From NCBI GenBank assembly GCA_949825065.1, contig OX463866.1, forward strand, positions 3,674,525-3,738,524: a DNA stretch of 64,000 nt. Reading direction: 5' to 3'. Positions 1-12,300 of the stretch are shown one piece after another. The first letter of the stretch is position 1. Every line of letters starts with the position of its first letter. The notes beneath the pieces are model-generated. The model was not told where the DNA came from and ran no database searches. It worked only from the letters and a program-made list of their open reading frames with translations. Position numbers and translations under genes: made by a program. The DNA is from Odontocerum albicorne (taxonomy: Eukaryota; Arthropoda; Insecta; Trichoptera; Odontoceridae).

Positions 1-500
1 AACTACAAAGAAATCTTTGTAGATCTTCCGATATGTGAATGTAACACATTCGGCTTTAGGTGGAGTCTACTGTATGTGTGTAATCTCATAGTCGGTGCGC
101 TGTGAACATGCGTCAGCATTGCCAGGCAGCTCAGCAGGGTCAACATGTCTGTGAAATCTGTGGAAGGGAGTGCGCATCTAGGATCGGGCTGTTTTCTCAC
201 AGATCACATGATCGGCGTAGAGGAGCAGCTCAAGACTGACGCTGGAGTGGCGAGGGGATCCTCGACTACGTGGCCCGGCAACGACGTCGACGAGTCTTCA
301 TATGTAATCATAAATTTTGATAAGACCTCTCAAAAAGGGTTGTCTTCAAGTGCTTCCTAAAGCTGCGCACGCCACCCATATCTCTAACACTAAGAGGTAG
401 ACCATTCCACATTTGAAACATGATCGTTACTGCATCATCGCCGTACATAATTTTTTTCATTTGACATTTTTTCCTTTTGCTGCAGTAAAAAATCAAAACT
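1..500 (-). mobile_element. Non-LTR retrotransposon 3' fragment
   Basis: Minus-strand translation (496-308) gives the RT tail MWNGLPLSVRDMGGVRSF then RKHLKTTLFERSY, typical of CR1/Jockey-like ends. Bases 1-95 and 290-420 match 30797-30990; about 95-300 is an insertion containing a GGATCCTCGACTACG-type repeat. Confidence 0.65.
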
Positions 501-750
501 TATATTGTTGCTGGATTTGGCCAAAAATTCACAACATAGTGAAATGTGAGCCGGTTCATTATCGTGTTGCAAAATCCAAGAGGTGTTTACCCGCAATTCT
601 GATCGTTTTCTTCGGATCAGCCTCACGCAAAACTGCGTAAAACCTCGAAAGAAAAATTCCTTTTTTATATAAAATAATCGCAAACGTGCGTTGTAAATAT
701 TTGCCTGTCAAACAGTATGATTGAAAAGTAAAATGTAAATCACAGACAAT

Positions 751-966
751 GTTGTGTTGTATTGTACTTTTGTTGTATACAGTACAACCTGTTGGGCTTA
801 TTGTCATTTTGCAATCTCTTCCAATCAACCGGAAATTTAAAGTGGCCTTAAGTGAAAACCAGACTGGATTCCTTTTTAAAAAAAATCTAGGTTCCAGCGG
901 GATTAGAACCCGCAATCCGGGTTGGGAGACAGACGCCTTACCAACTAGGCCACGGAGGTCGTCAAT
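751..966 (-). mobile_element. tRNA-derived SINE
   Basis: Reading minus: a tRNA-like head with A-box GTGGCCTAGTTGGTAAG and B-box GGTTCTAATCCC, then a body and the tail containing TTGGAAGAGATTGC-like sequence shared with a LINE. It is the same family as 29600-29800 and 58875-59060. Confidence 0.8.
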
Positions 967-999
967 GTTGCCAACGCAAGGAAAAAAGATGGGCTCAAT

Positions 1000-1550
1000 C
1001 GAAAACAAACAAAAATAAATAAATAATTTTCGTTATTTTTAAGAATGAAGTAAGCGGCGAAAATTTTGTCCTGACATCTATCCGAGAAATTTTTAACTAC
1101 TTTCTGGATAAAATATTAATCGCACTGAATCTATGGATACCTGTACAGTTAATGGAACATAATTTTAATGTATATTTATAATTTATACGCTTCAACGCTT
1201 TTTGTCTATGACTATAAATGAACTGTTATGTACATACTCGTAGCTTAATATTACTGTCCATATTTTATAAGTGCCAATTCTTTTTCACGCTATCACTAAT
1301 TTGTTACAAAATGTCTGCAACTTCAGCATAAGGTATGTATATAACGCTTTCAATGCACAATATTCTAAATGATAAACATATACTGGTCGGCAAGATGCGA
1401 AACCCACTCTGAAAGACGACGGCGAGTGTCAAAACCCGCTCTGTACGTAATTTGTTCGAAAATATTTGATTATTCATTGTGTTTCTGTTAAAACTTATTA
1501 TGGAACTAATATTATTTATCGTTACTAAAAGCGTAAAGCAGATAATATAC
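1000..1550. other. AT-rich intergenic or intronic DNA
   Basis: Nothing recognised; no exon-like frame flanked by splice sites. Confidence 0.5.
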
Positions 1551-1554
1551 CGCA

Positions 1555-2575
1555 TCAACATTTCATTCACATTTGATATACCGCATCAACATTTCATTCA
1601 CAACATTTCATTCACATTTGATATACCGCATCAACATTTCATTCACAACATTTCAACATTTCATTCACATTTGATATACCGCATCAACATTTCATTCACA
1701 TTTGATTAGCATTTCATTCACGTTTGATATACCGCATCAACATTTCATTCACAACATTTCATTCACATTTGATATACCGCATCAACATTTCATTCACAAC
1801 ATTTCAACATTTCATTCACATTTGATATACCGCATCAACATTTCATTCACAACATTTCAACATTTCATTCACATTTGATATACCGCATCAACATTTCATT
1901 CACAACATTTCAACATTTCATTCACATTTGATATACCGCATCAACATTTCATTCACAACATTTCATTCACATTTGATATACCGCATCAACATTTCATTCG
2001 CAACATTTCAACATTTCATTCACATTTGATATACCGCATCAACATTTCATTCACAACATTTCAACATTTCATTCACATTTGATATACCGCATCAACATTT
2101 CATTCACATTTGATTAGCATTTCATTCACATTTGATATACCGCATCAACATTTCATTCACAACATTTCAACATTTCATTCACATTTGATATACCGCATCA
2201 ACATTTCATTCGCAACATTTCATTCACATTTGATATAACGCATCAACAATTTCATTCACAACATTTCAACATTTCATTCACATTTGATATACCGCATCAA
2301 CATTTGATTAGCATTTCATTCACAACATTTCAACGTTTCATTCACATTTGATATACCGCATCAACATTTTATTCACATTTGATTAGCATTTCATTCACAT
2401 TTGATATACCGCATCAACATTTCATTCACAACATTTCAACATTTCATTCACATTTGATATACCGCATCAACATTTCCTTCACATTTGATTAGCATTTCAT
2501 TCACATTTGATATACCGCATCAACATTTCATTCTCATTTGATATACCGCATCAACATTTCATTTACATTTGATTA
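1555..2575. repeat. Higher-order tandem array (TTTGATATACCGCATCAACATTTCATTCACA)
   Basis: About 1 kb made of two interleaved words, CATTTCATTCACA and TTTGATATACCGCATCAA, in varying order, with occasional TTTGATTAGCATTTC variants. The mixed order implies repeated unequal exchange. Confidence 0.93.
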
Positions 2576-3159
2576 CTCAGAACCGAAAAAGTCTTCCAAA
2601 GTGAGTTTTTTTGCATTTTGACGACTCATATGTTCTGTTCTCAACAAATGTCGTCGACCATCTTAAAAATATCCGAAAATTTTGTTTGAATTAACGGACT
2701 TTTACTGTATTTGTTGTTCTTATCGTAAATTTATTAAGACGTACAAGGTCTTTCGAAGTATTGTACCACATGGTTTGAGTGATTATGCCGATGTTTCGAA
2801 AACACTGCAGCTCTCATCTTCATTGCTTGTTTGTTATCAACTTTGCCATAGGACAAACGAGCCCTGAACGTGAAAACTGCGACGTTTTCGAAACTTCATC
2901 GTCATAAAACCAAACCATGCGGGGGGTACAACATTCCGAATGACTTTATACAGCTGGTACGAAAACACCAATACATAAATTTTGTTTATTATTGTGAAAA
3001 GAAAAGTGAAGCTGGAATTCGTAGTCCGACCTAAGCACTAAATATTAACTTTTCATTTCTTACTGAAGAAATTAGTATTCAAAGTTAATTCTGGTCACTC
3101 TGTATTAGTTGAAATAAATATAAAATGTAAATCTAAATGTTGTCGTGAAATGATTTTAG
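2575..3159. other. Sequence before exon 1; possible Penelope-like remnant
   Basis: The segment 2865-2915 (ACTGCGACGTTTTCGAAAC then GTCATAAAACCAAAC) resembles 31550-31590. The rest is unremarkable and ends in the exon 1 acceptor. Confidence 0.35.
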
Positions 3160-3390
3160 GCTTTGATGGCGATGTTCTACCAGGAGCACGGGGTGCCCAG
3201 GGAGAAGGCGGCACGCGAGGCCAGACTGGCTCAGCCGCTGGAGCCATCCCGGACACCACGAGCCTCGCTCACGTACGAGGAGCTAGTTCGGGACCTCATG
3301 AGCGACGAAAAGCACTACCTGCGCGATCTGCATATGATAATCCGTGTCTTCCGGGAGGAATTGGACAAGATACTGCCCAAAGATTCCAAG
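3160..3390 (+). CDS. Sos: Sos exon 1 of window: start of DH domain
   Basis: It encodes 77 residues (window residues 1-77), beginning [11 protein letters not shown] and ending ILPKDSK. The block [20 protein letters not shown] followed by [13 protein letters not shown] is the first DH helix. The acceptor is TTTTAG and the donor AAG|GTATTG; the exit phase is 0. The entry phase of 0 is inferred because the upstream exon is not in the window. Confidence 0.93.
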
Positions 3391-6300
3391 GTATTGTATA
3401 TACATATATAACAGTGGCGTGGAATTCTTAGATGCTGTGAAATCTCCGCTGCTCATAATGGTGGAACTCAAAAAGAAAACACATTTAACACTTCATTGTA
3501 AATATAATCTGGCGGGTTTATTGCCAGGCGCCAATCTTTTTCAACCAACCAGACAAAAGTAAATAAAGCAAGTTTTTTTTTACCCGGCCAGCTTATTGCC
3601 ATTCGGTAATTTCTTCAAGGGGGTCTTCATGAATAATATGGTTTAAGCGGTCTTCATCGAAGTCCACTGGTCGTCCGGAACGCTCCATGTCTTTCAGGTC
3701 AAAATTACCGTCTTTGAAATGCAAAAACCATCGACGAGCTGTCCTTTAATTCGTAGCATCTTCACCGTACACTTCGCAAATATCGCGAGCAGCTTTATTC
3801 CCTCGATTGAACGCGGTGTCGGAAGGAGGTGTCGAAAACAGAAGGAGGTGTCGAAAATGCTCATTTTCGTCTACTTGACATTCCATTTTGAAGGCTTGTA
3901 ATCAAATAAAATAATATATGTAACGTAAAAGCAAACACAAAATCTTGTAGAGCAGAAAATTTTCTTTCGAATGACGTATAACCTTTACAATTTTGTTTTA
4001 CTTTTAGTGCTCATTTTTAAATTGTAAAAAACGGACACAACTTATGTTAACACCCAATACTTTTATGATATACAATGCTATCGCTTGGACTCATTGTCCT
4101 CAATAAACCTTTTTTCAACCTAATAGAAATATCATAGTATAAATAGACCAAAACCTATACGATGGTTGTCGTCAAAGAAAGAATACGAGAATTGAATTTT
4201 GAATACGAGAGAGCGAGAGAGGAATACTTGGATTCTCTCGGAAAGTAATTCGAAATTTAAATCTCGGTGGGGCCGTGATAACCAAACGAATTTTAAATAT
4301 TTTTGAACCGGTGTAAAAGGAGACGATGTATAAATGATATATATAAACAAATTCTATATTTATGAATATATATTTTCATAAATGTAGAATTTGTTTTACT
4401 TCCGTGAATATTTCACGTGTTACAACTAGTGGTTACAAATCTCAACGTAAGATCAAATTAAAACTGACCAAGTAGATCAGTCAATTGATGCTAAAGGTGA
4501 TAACTGTGTCCTCTCGGATATACGTCACATTAAATAATCTGAGAATATTTCGTAATCTTAAAAAAACTGCGAAAAGAGGAATTATAGAAGTGTCCTATTT
4601 TATAGCTTGTTAACCATCTTCTTCTTCAGCCGTTCGGGATCCATCCCTGGATATAGGCCTCCCCTTCGGTCTTCCACAACTGCCTATCTCGGGCACACTG
4701 CGTCCACTTCACCCCCGCGGCCCGTCTTATATTGTCCGACCATCTCAAGCCTGTGATCTTCCCACACCTTAATTATACAACGAGTACCCCGTGTCTCGTG
4801 ACCCATTACGAGGGTAGTTTTTTTCAATAGCGACTGAGTTTTTTAACGTTAACGTTTTAAAATTTATCGTATTTATACGAAACTCATAAAATAATCAAGA
4901 GTTATTGTCTTAACATATATGTCGAATTTCATTTGAGTCATTTCCCTTTTCCTGTTATGTTCGACCATAAGTCCGTCTTCACCACTGTTCTTTTCACACC
5001 CAGGTGTGTCGCTACCGGAGAAGGAGTCCTTTTAAGCAGTTCCTTCTTCGTCACTATGTGATATCTTCTTCTTCTTCAGCTATTCAGGATCCATTCCTGG
5101 ATATAGGCCCCACCTTTGGTCTTCCACAACTCCCTATCTCGGGCACACTGCATCCACTTCACCCCGCGCCCCGTTTTATATCGTCCAACCATCTAGCCTG
5201 CGGTCTCCCCACACCTCTCCTGCCCATTCTAGGCTGCCATTCCAGGACCTTCTTCGTCCATCGAGAGTCAGAGCATCTGGCAATATGTCCTGCCCAGCTC
5301 CACTTTAAGGCAGCTGCTCTCAACTACGTCCGTGACTTTGGTTCTCTCTCTTATCCATTTGTTGGTTTTTCTATCTCGCAGTGAAACTCCCAGCATCTGT
5401 TAACCATATTACAGGTAATAGATAAATAATACATAACACTCTCTCATGGCGAGATCAAATAAATGAGGTAAGCCGAAGGATCTTCTTCAGCCTTCATTCC
5501 CTTAAAGTGTTGCAAAGATTCCTACCAACTTAAACCAACATTTTACTCGTACAATCTCTGCTCTTTCCGATTCTGGACTATGCGGACGTATGTTACTTGG
5601 ATGTTACAGAGGAACAGCTGGACAAATTACAGCGTCTTCAAAATGTTTGTCTATGATTCATTTTCAACCTACGTAAGTACGATCATATAACTTCATACCA
5701 GAAGGCATTGAACTGGTTGAATGTTAGAAATAGACGCCAAATTCACATACTGTCTCTATTGTATAACATCCTGAACTGTCCCGCCGCACCCTCTTATCTC
5801 GCCGAAAATTTTCAGCTTCTTTCCAATCATGGATTAGCGCTACACTCAAACAGAGATTATTTATTGGCCTTTCCAGTTCACCGCTCCTTTCTTTACGTCG
5901 TCCTTTACTGTCCATGCAGTGAGACTCTGGAATCAGTTACAAACCAATATAAGACTCTCTCCGTCCTTGGTATGCTTAAAGAAGCGACTGAAAAAACTCT
6001 TAATTTCTAGTCAGTAAAATAACGTGTTTCATTCCTGATTTTTCTTTTCCTTTCCTCTCCACCATCCTTTATATTGATTTTTTTTTTGATTGATTTCTCC
6101 TTTTGATTGATGATATCTCACTTTATATGAAAAAGAATGTTCGGGTGATTGTCCGTCTTTGTGGGGTTCGTGGGCATAGGCATGCTCACGTATGTGTTTA
6201 TGGATTTCGTAGGGATGGATAGTCATTTGAATGATTTATGCGACTATGTAACTTGCTTCATTTACTTTTGTCTGGTTGGTTGGAAGAGATTGCCGCCTGG

Positions 6301-9300
6301 CAATAAGTCCGCCAGATTGTATTGCAATAAAAGTGTTAAATAATAAATAAATAAATACAGGTAGTTAATATGTGAAGAGAAATGCGTTGTATGACCGCGG
6401 CGTCTTCGTTATTCTAAAGCACCCCGTTTTCGTTATTCTTGGTTTCGATTCATTTATAAATTGAGTCTATTTCAATTGTGTCTGTCTTTTGGCTGTCAAA
6501 ATTCCATTTTATTAAATTCAATAAATAATTCTTTGTAATCTTTGGTTTTGCAGGACGTGGACAAAATATTTGGCAACATCGTGGAGATATACGAACTTAC
6601 GGTGACTTTGCTGGGCTCGCTCGAGGACACGGTGGAGAGTGCCTCCGAAACTCAGATGCCTCATATTGGAATTTGTTTCGAAGGTAACTAAGGCGTATTA
6701 TTCAATTCGTTTAATTATTATTTGGCTTTTTGTTCGACTGAAAAGAATCGGGTTTCAATATACGAGGGTCGTCCAGAAAGTAAGGTTACAACATTTATGT
6801 AGGATCGAAAAATGCTTGTATTTAATTGAAATTCACAGGACACTTCGCAAATATATTAAACTATTTTTCAAAGTAATCGCCGTCGAGATCGAGACATTTC
6901 TGTAGTCGGGGCACCAGCTTTTGTATGCCAGTGTCATAGATCTCTGCCGCTAGCTCTTTCAGCCATTTATTTACGCCTTCCTCAACCTCCTGATCGTTGG
7001 AAAATTGTTGGGGTGTAGTGACACACCCACGTCTCATCTCCTGTCCAGAAAAGCTTCTCCCTCCTGTGCAAAACGATCCAAAAATTAACGCGCGGCGGTT
7101 ACGCGATTTTGACGGTGTTCCGGTGTGAGCATTCTGGGCACCCATCTCGCACACAACTTCTTGTAACCAAATCGGAATCAGATTTGGTTTCCACTGATAG
7201 TTGTGGGTTCTCATTTCTGCCGTCTGGCGGCGCGCCAGGCGGATGCGACGCAAACGTAATTTAATTTGGACCAGCGAAAATGACGAAATATTGATTGATT
7301 TTGTAAGAAATAGTGAAGCTTTATATAATGTGAAAAGCAAAGACTATAGAAAAGCCCTGTTGGAACAAAATATGTGGAATAAAATTTTCAACTGACAGTT
7401 GTGGGTTCTCATTTCTGCCATCTGGCGGCGCGCCAGCATCACGTCTGTAACGGCGCTATATAATGAACCCGTTTTCTTAGGAAACCGTAGCTTTAGTGTT
7501 TAAGAATCATTAAAAAATCAGATAATATTTTATCAACACTTTTTGGCAGTCCTTTACACCGTGCTATAGGAAACTTCTACTGTGTGTAGGCCTAAATATG
7601 AAGAAAAAAAAGATTTGATTGTATATAAATGGGATCCATGTTAACATTAAGAATTCAATTTTTTCTTGAATTAAAATAGGCAAACAGACCTTTCAAACTG
7701 CAATAAAAATAATCGGTCCCAACTCGCAAGCGTGTGGTACACCCGACCCAATAATTATCGATCCTTCTTTCTTTCGATGCTCTTACAGCCCATATCGAGC
7801 TTTGGCTTCTGTCAATCTTCGCCTCCAACTCCTCCTGTCCTCCGCCACGACCCTCCAATCCTGCGCCTGTGGCAGCCGGGTTGCGTCCCTCTCAACTTCG
7901 TCCTCCCATCACAGCCTCGCCCTGCCCACTCTCCATCTCCCACCCGGGTGTCCTTCCAGGATTCTTTTGGGTGCTCGCGATGACGGCATTCTCTGAATAT
8001 GCCCGGCCCATCTCAATCTGCTCAGTCTGACATGTACAGATAGCCTGGGAGCTTTATAGATATTATATAGCTCATCGTTGTATCACATTCGCCAGGTTTC
8101 GGTAGTACTCTTCTCTCGAAGGCATCCAGCAACTCTGCGGATTTAGCTGTCAGTGTCCACGCTTCGCATCCATATGCCACCACTGTTCTAATAATTGTTT
8201 TGTACAGGGTGACTTTGGTTTTTCTATGGACACTTCTGGACTTGAACACCGGCAGTAGAGAGAAGAATGTTCTGTTCCCTGTTGTGATTCTTCTCTTAAT
8301 CTTAGCGTGCTCCTCGTTTTCCAATCGATCCACTTGAGGTAATACTCTAATGTATGATTCCAGAACTGGCAGAGGCTGAAGAGTTTGATGTATACGTGAC
8401 GTACGCTCAAACTGTGACCACCCAAGAGTCCAGAGAGGCACTGCAGGCGATCGTAGATAATCCAGAGGTATGTATTTTTATTTTGATTTCTCTGTCTTCC
8501 ATTTTACAATAAATTACAAAAATATAAAAAGGCGTGTACATAAAAAAAAAACAGACGGGACACGTTTTTGGTCATTATCAAAAATCTCGAAACTCCAGAT
8601 GGAATATGAACATGTAGGTCTTTAGTTGTACATCCAATTTCGTCAGTCCTATATTATTGGGAGTACAAATTAGTTCGGTTGGTTTCCAAAAGATGGCTCT
8701 GGCTGTTATGAATGGTTCATAGTGACAGCCGATTTTGGTGGTTTCAGAGAGGTTCGACATCTACCAATAATATTCAGTTTATATCGCTTTGAGTTTCATG
8801 CAAAAACCTTGTTTTGTACAGTGTTGAAAATGTCGAATTTTGTGTTAACCAAACAGCATTTGCGGGAGGTTTTAATTTTCTGCTTTAATTGGAAGAAAAG
8901 TGCTGCTGAAACCCATCGAATGCTTGTCGAAGTTTATGGAGACACTGCTCCAACTGATAAATAATGTAGGGAATGGTTTCGACGTTTCAAGGATGGAGAT
9001 TTCAGCGTAATTCGTTTGAGCCGTGCATTGCGAGAAAAACGACCGGAATACGAGCAAAGACATGATAAAGTTATTCTTCTTCATGACAACGCTCGGCCTC
9101 ATATCGCAAAAGTCGTAAAAAAATATTTGGAAACGCTCAAATGGGATGTTTTACCGCACCCGCCGTATTCCCCGGACATTGCTCCTTCTGATTACTGGTC
9201 GTTCCGAAGGATGCAGCACGATTTGGCAGGTCACCGGTTCACTTCTTTCGTAGAACCCGAAAATTGGCTCCAAACTTGGATCGCCTCAAAAGACGAGTCA

Positions 9301-12300
9301 TTTTTTCGAGATGGAATTCGAAAATTGCCTGAGAGATGGGAAAAAGTAGTAGCCAGCGATGGACAATACTTTAATTGATCTGTTCATTCATTTTGTTTAG
9401 AAATAAATGCATTTTTGAACACAAAAAAACGGACCCAACTAATTTGTACACCCAATAAAATATTTGGATATGGGAGATTTAGACTCTAAAAGCAAGCAAG
9501 TGAGATATGAAGAATGGATACATTTAAACTAAGAGTTCCCTAAGTAATCAATAGATTTGATTTATCAAGAGGTCGATAGTTTCAATAAAAAAATTTGGGG
9601 GTCGACGACAGCATAAATAGACCCCCTTACTACTGCTATTTGTTTGTTACTTCAAAATATCTATGATTCCAATAGGTACCTAATTAAGAATATTTGTACT
9701 TGTTTTGAATTTACATATTTATTTAATAAATGTCAAAAATAAAATAAAACACGCCTTTTTATTTTTTTGGTTTAATTTTCGTTAGCGCAGATTTTAATAT
9801 TAAATGTTGCACAAGATAATGCAACGCATGATTCGTAGTCCATTTATCTTTTTCAATCCTTGATTACAAGTGATTAAAATGAAAAGTTTGTTATCTAGTG
9901 AAATATTTAATATCGAGTACTGTACAAACTTATTAATTTGAATAAGTCAAGTAAATGACTAAGCCCATTTCTATTTATCTTGGTTATGGATAAAATTATA
10001 AAAGAAGCTGCCGAACTTGACTTGGGATACAAGATGGGCGACAATATGCTAAACATCATATGCTATGCTGACGATGCCACCATCATAGCCGAATCAGAGG
10101 AAGACCTGCAACAAATGCTACATCGATTCCACACTGCTTCCAAAAAATACAACATGTCTATCTCCATCAGCAAAACTAAATGCATGACTCTAGCCAGAGA
10201 GCAAGTTGGATGCAGTGTGGCGATCAACGACACACCAATTGAACAAGTTACAAAATTTAAATACTTGTGTGCTAGCATAATGTGCAATAATTACCTCTAT
10301 GGCGAAGTGCTTGAACAATCACAAAAGGCCGCAGCTATTTCCGGATGTTTAAAGAACACTATCTGGAAAAACAAGCATATGAACATCCAAAGCAAGGTGA
10401 GGATATACAAGACCTGTGTCCGCCCCATAATGACATACAGCATAGAGTCCAGAGCCGACACTGTCAGGTTAGAACCAAAAATCTCCTTCGAACCAGCGAA
10501 ATGAAGGTACTCAGGAGTATCGCTGGCAAAACCCTTCGTGATAGAGTACATAACACAGAAATCCGAAGGACGTGCGAAGTTGAAGATATTGTCAGATGGG
10601 GACGACAGAGAAGAAGGTTCTGGAACGAACACGTATCCAGAATGGCGGAACCAAGAGCCGTAAGAATGGCCAGGGACAGTATCCCCCGAGTGAGCAGACC
10701 TCCAGGACGACCTCCCAAAAGATGGAAAGACAGCTGGCAGTCGACGTCGTAAGAGAGAAACAATGATGCTGGACCATAACAGGCCATCAGGCCTAAAATA
10801 AGATGAAGAAGAAGAAGAAATGACTAGAGGGGGTTGACGGTTTTTTTAAAGGGTTCTGCGGATGAAAAAAAGTTTGGTAACTCTTGTTCTATATTAACAA
10901 AACAAATATACAGTGCAAATGTGAGTAGAAGGCTTGTGTGAGGAAGACCAAGGAAAGTGGTTGGATCAAGTGAATGATAGTTTGAAAGAAGAAAGAAGGA
11001 TGTATAAAAAGTCAGAGAAATCATAGTTGTATTGATGTAGAATAGATGAAAGTCAGAGAAATCATAGTTGTATTGATGTAGAATAGATGAAAGTCAGAGA
11101 AATCATAGTTGTATTGATGTAGAATAGATGAAAGATGTGTATTGCAAAAGGAGAGTCTGTCGCTCTCTACTCTCTGCCTACCCAGACAGGGAAACATTGT
11201 GATTAGACGTATTCTTGTATTATGAATCAAACTAACTAGAGAGTAGAAGAGAATGAGATATGTTCATTCAAGACATGCCCACAGTTGTTTCACTTATTAA
11301 ATTTTGAGTACAAATTCTGCTTCTAGTTGTCAGAAAGGCTGGACACGGCAGGGCACGGTTTCCGGCTGGCCGTGAAGTACTACCTGCCTAAGCTGCTGGC
11401 CTCGCCCATCACGCACGCCTTCCTCTACATGGACTATGTCTCCATGCTGCTCAAGATGGCTCCCTACCCTGAGGACATGGAGAGTTTCCAGCAGGTAATT
11501 ACTCTAAACAGACATAAAGTTAAACGATTTAACTCGCTTATTTTGTATGACCGACCCCACGGGCACGGAAACAGAGAGCGAGTAAACGGTTAAGTATAAC
11601 ACATCGATCAATAAGTCCCGGCACTAACCAACAAATAACGCCTCTAATAACAAATCCATACCATTCTCAGTTAGTTCCAACCTTTAGAAGTTACGTGTCA
11701 AACTTTCATGACATTCCGATGTTGTGTCATTGAGTTACAGTGGTTTTAGTGACGCTACTTTTGCTATTTTCAAAACAATAGAAAAAACCGAATTTCGTGT
11801 GTTGATAAAATATTGCTTTTTAATGGGAAAAAATACGATGGCTTTAAAAGTGTTATCCGGACTCTGCTCCGTCGAAAACAACCATTTGTCGGTGGTATGC
11901 TGATTTCAAACGCGGTCGTACAGACACAAATGATACTGAACGATCTGGTCGTCCAAATGAGGCTGTTACACCAGAAAACATAAAAAAAAAAACCCTCAAA
12001 ATCGTGATGGAAAATCGCAAAGTATAGTTGCGTGAGATAGCCGACATCCTGAAGATATGATTTGGTAGTGTTTACACTATTTTGCGTGAACATTTGGTCA
12101 TGGTATAATATTCATCGATCAACTTAAAAACGGAAAAACCATCAATGGTGAATATTACATAGCGTTATTGGAGCGTTTGAAGGCAGAAATTGCAAAAAAA
12201 CGGCCCCATATGAAGAAGAAAAAAGTTCTCTTTCATCGGGACAATGCTCCGTGTCGCAAGTCGATGGTAACGATGGCTAAATTGAGTTGAACTTCGAATT

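Noticed and set aside
3150..3431. 93-residue frame overlapping exon 1 in another phase
   Set aside because: Only the frame starting [11 protein letters not shown] continues into DH sequence in exon 2.
5004..5384. 126-residue + frame
   Set aside because: The minus strand of the same segment reads as a LINE RT C-terminus.
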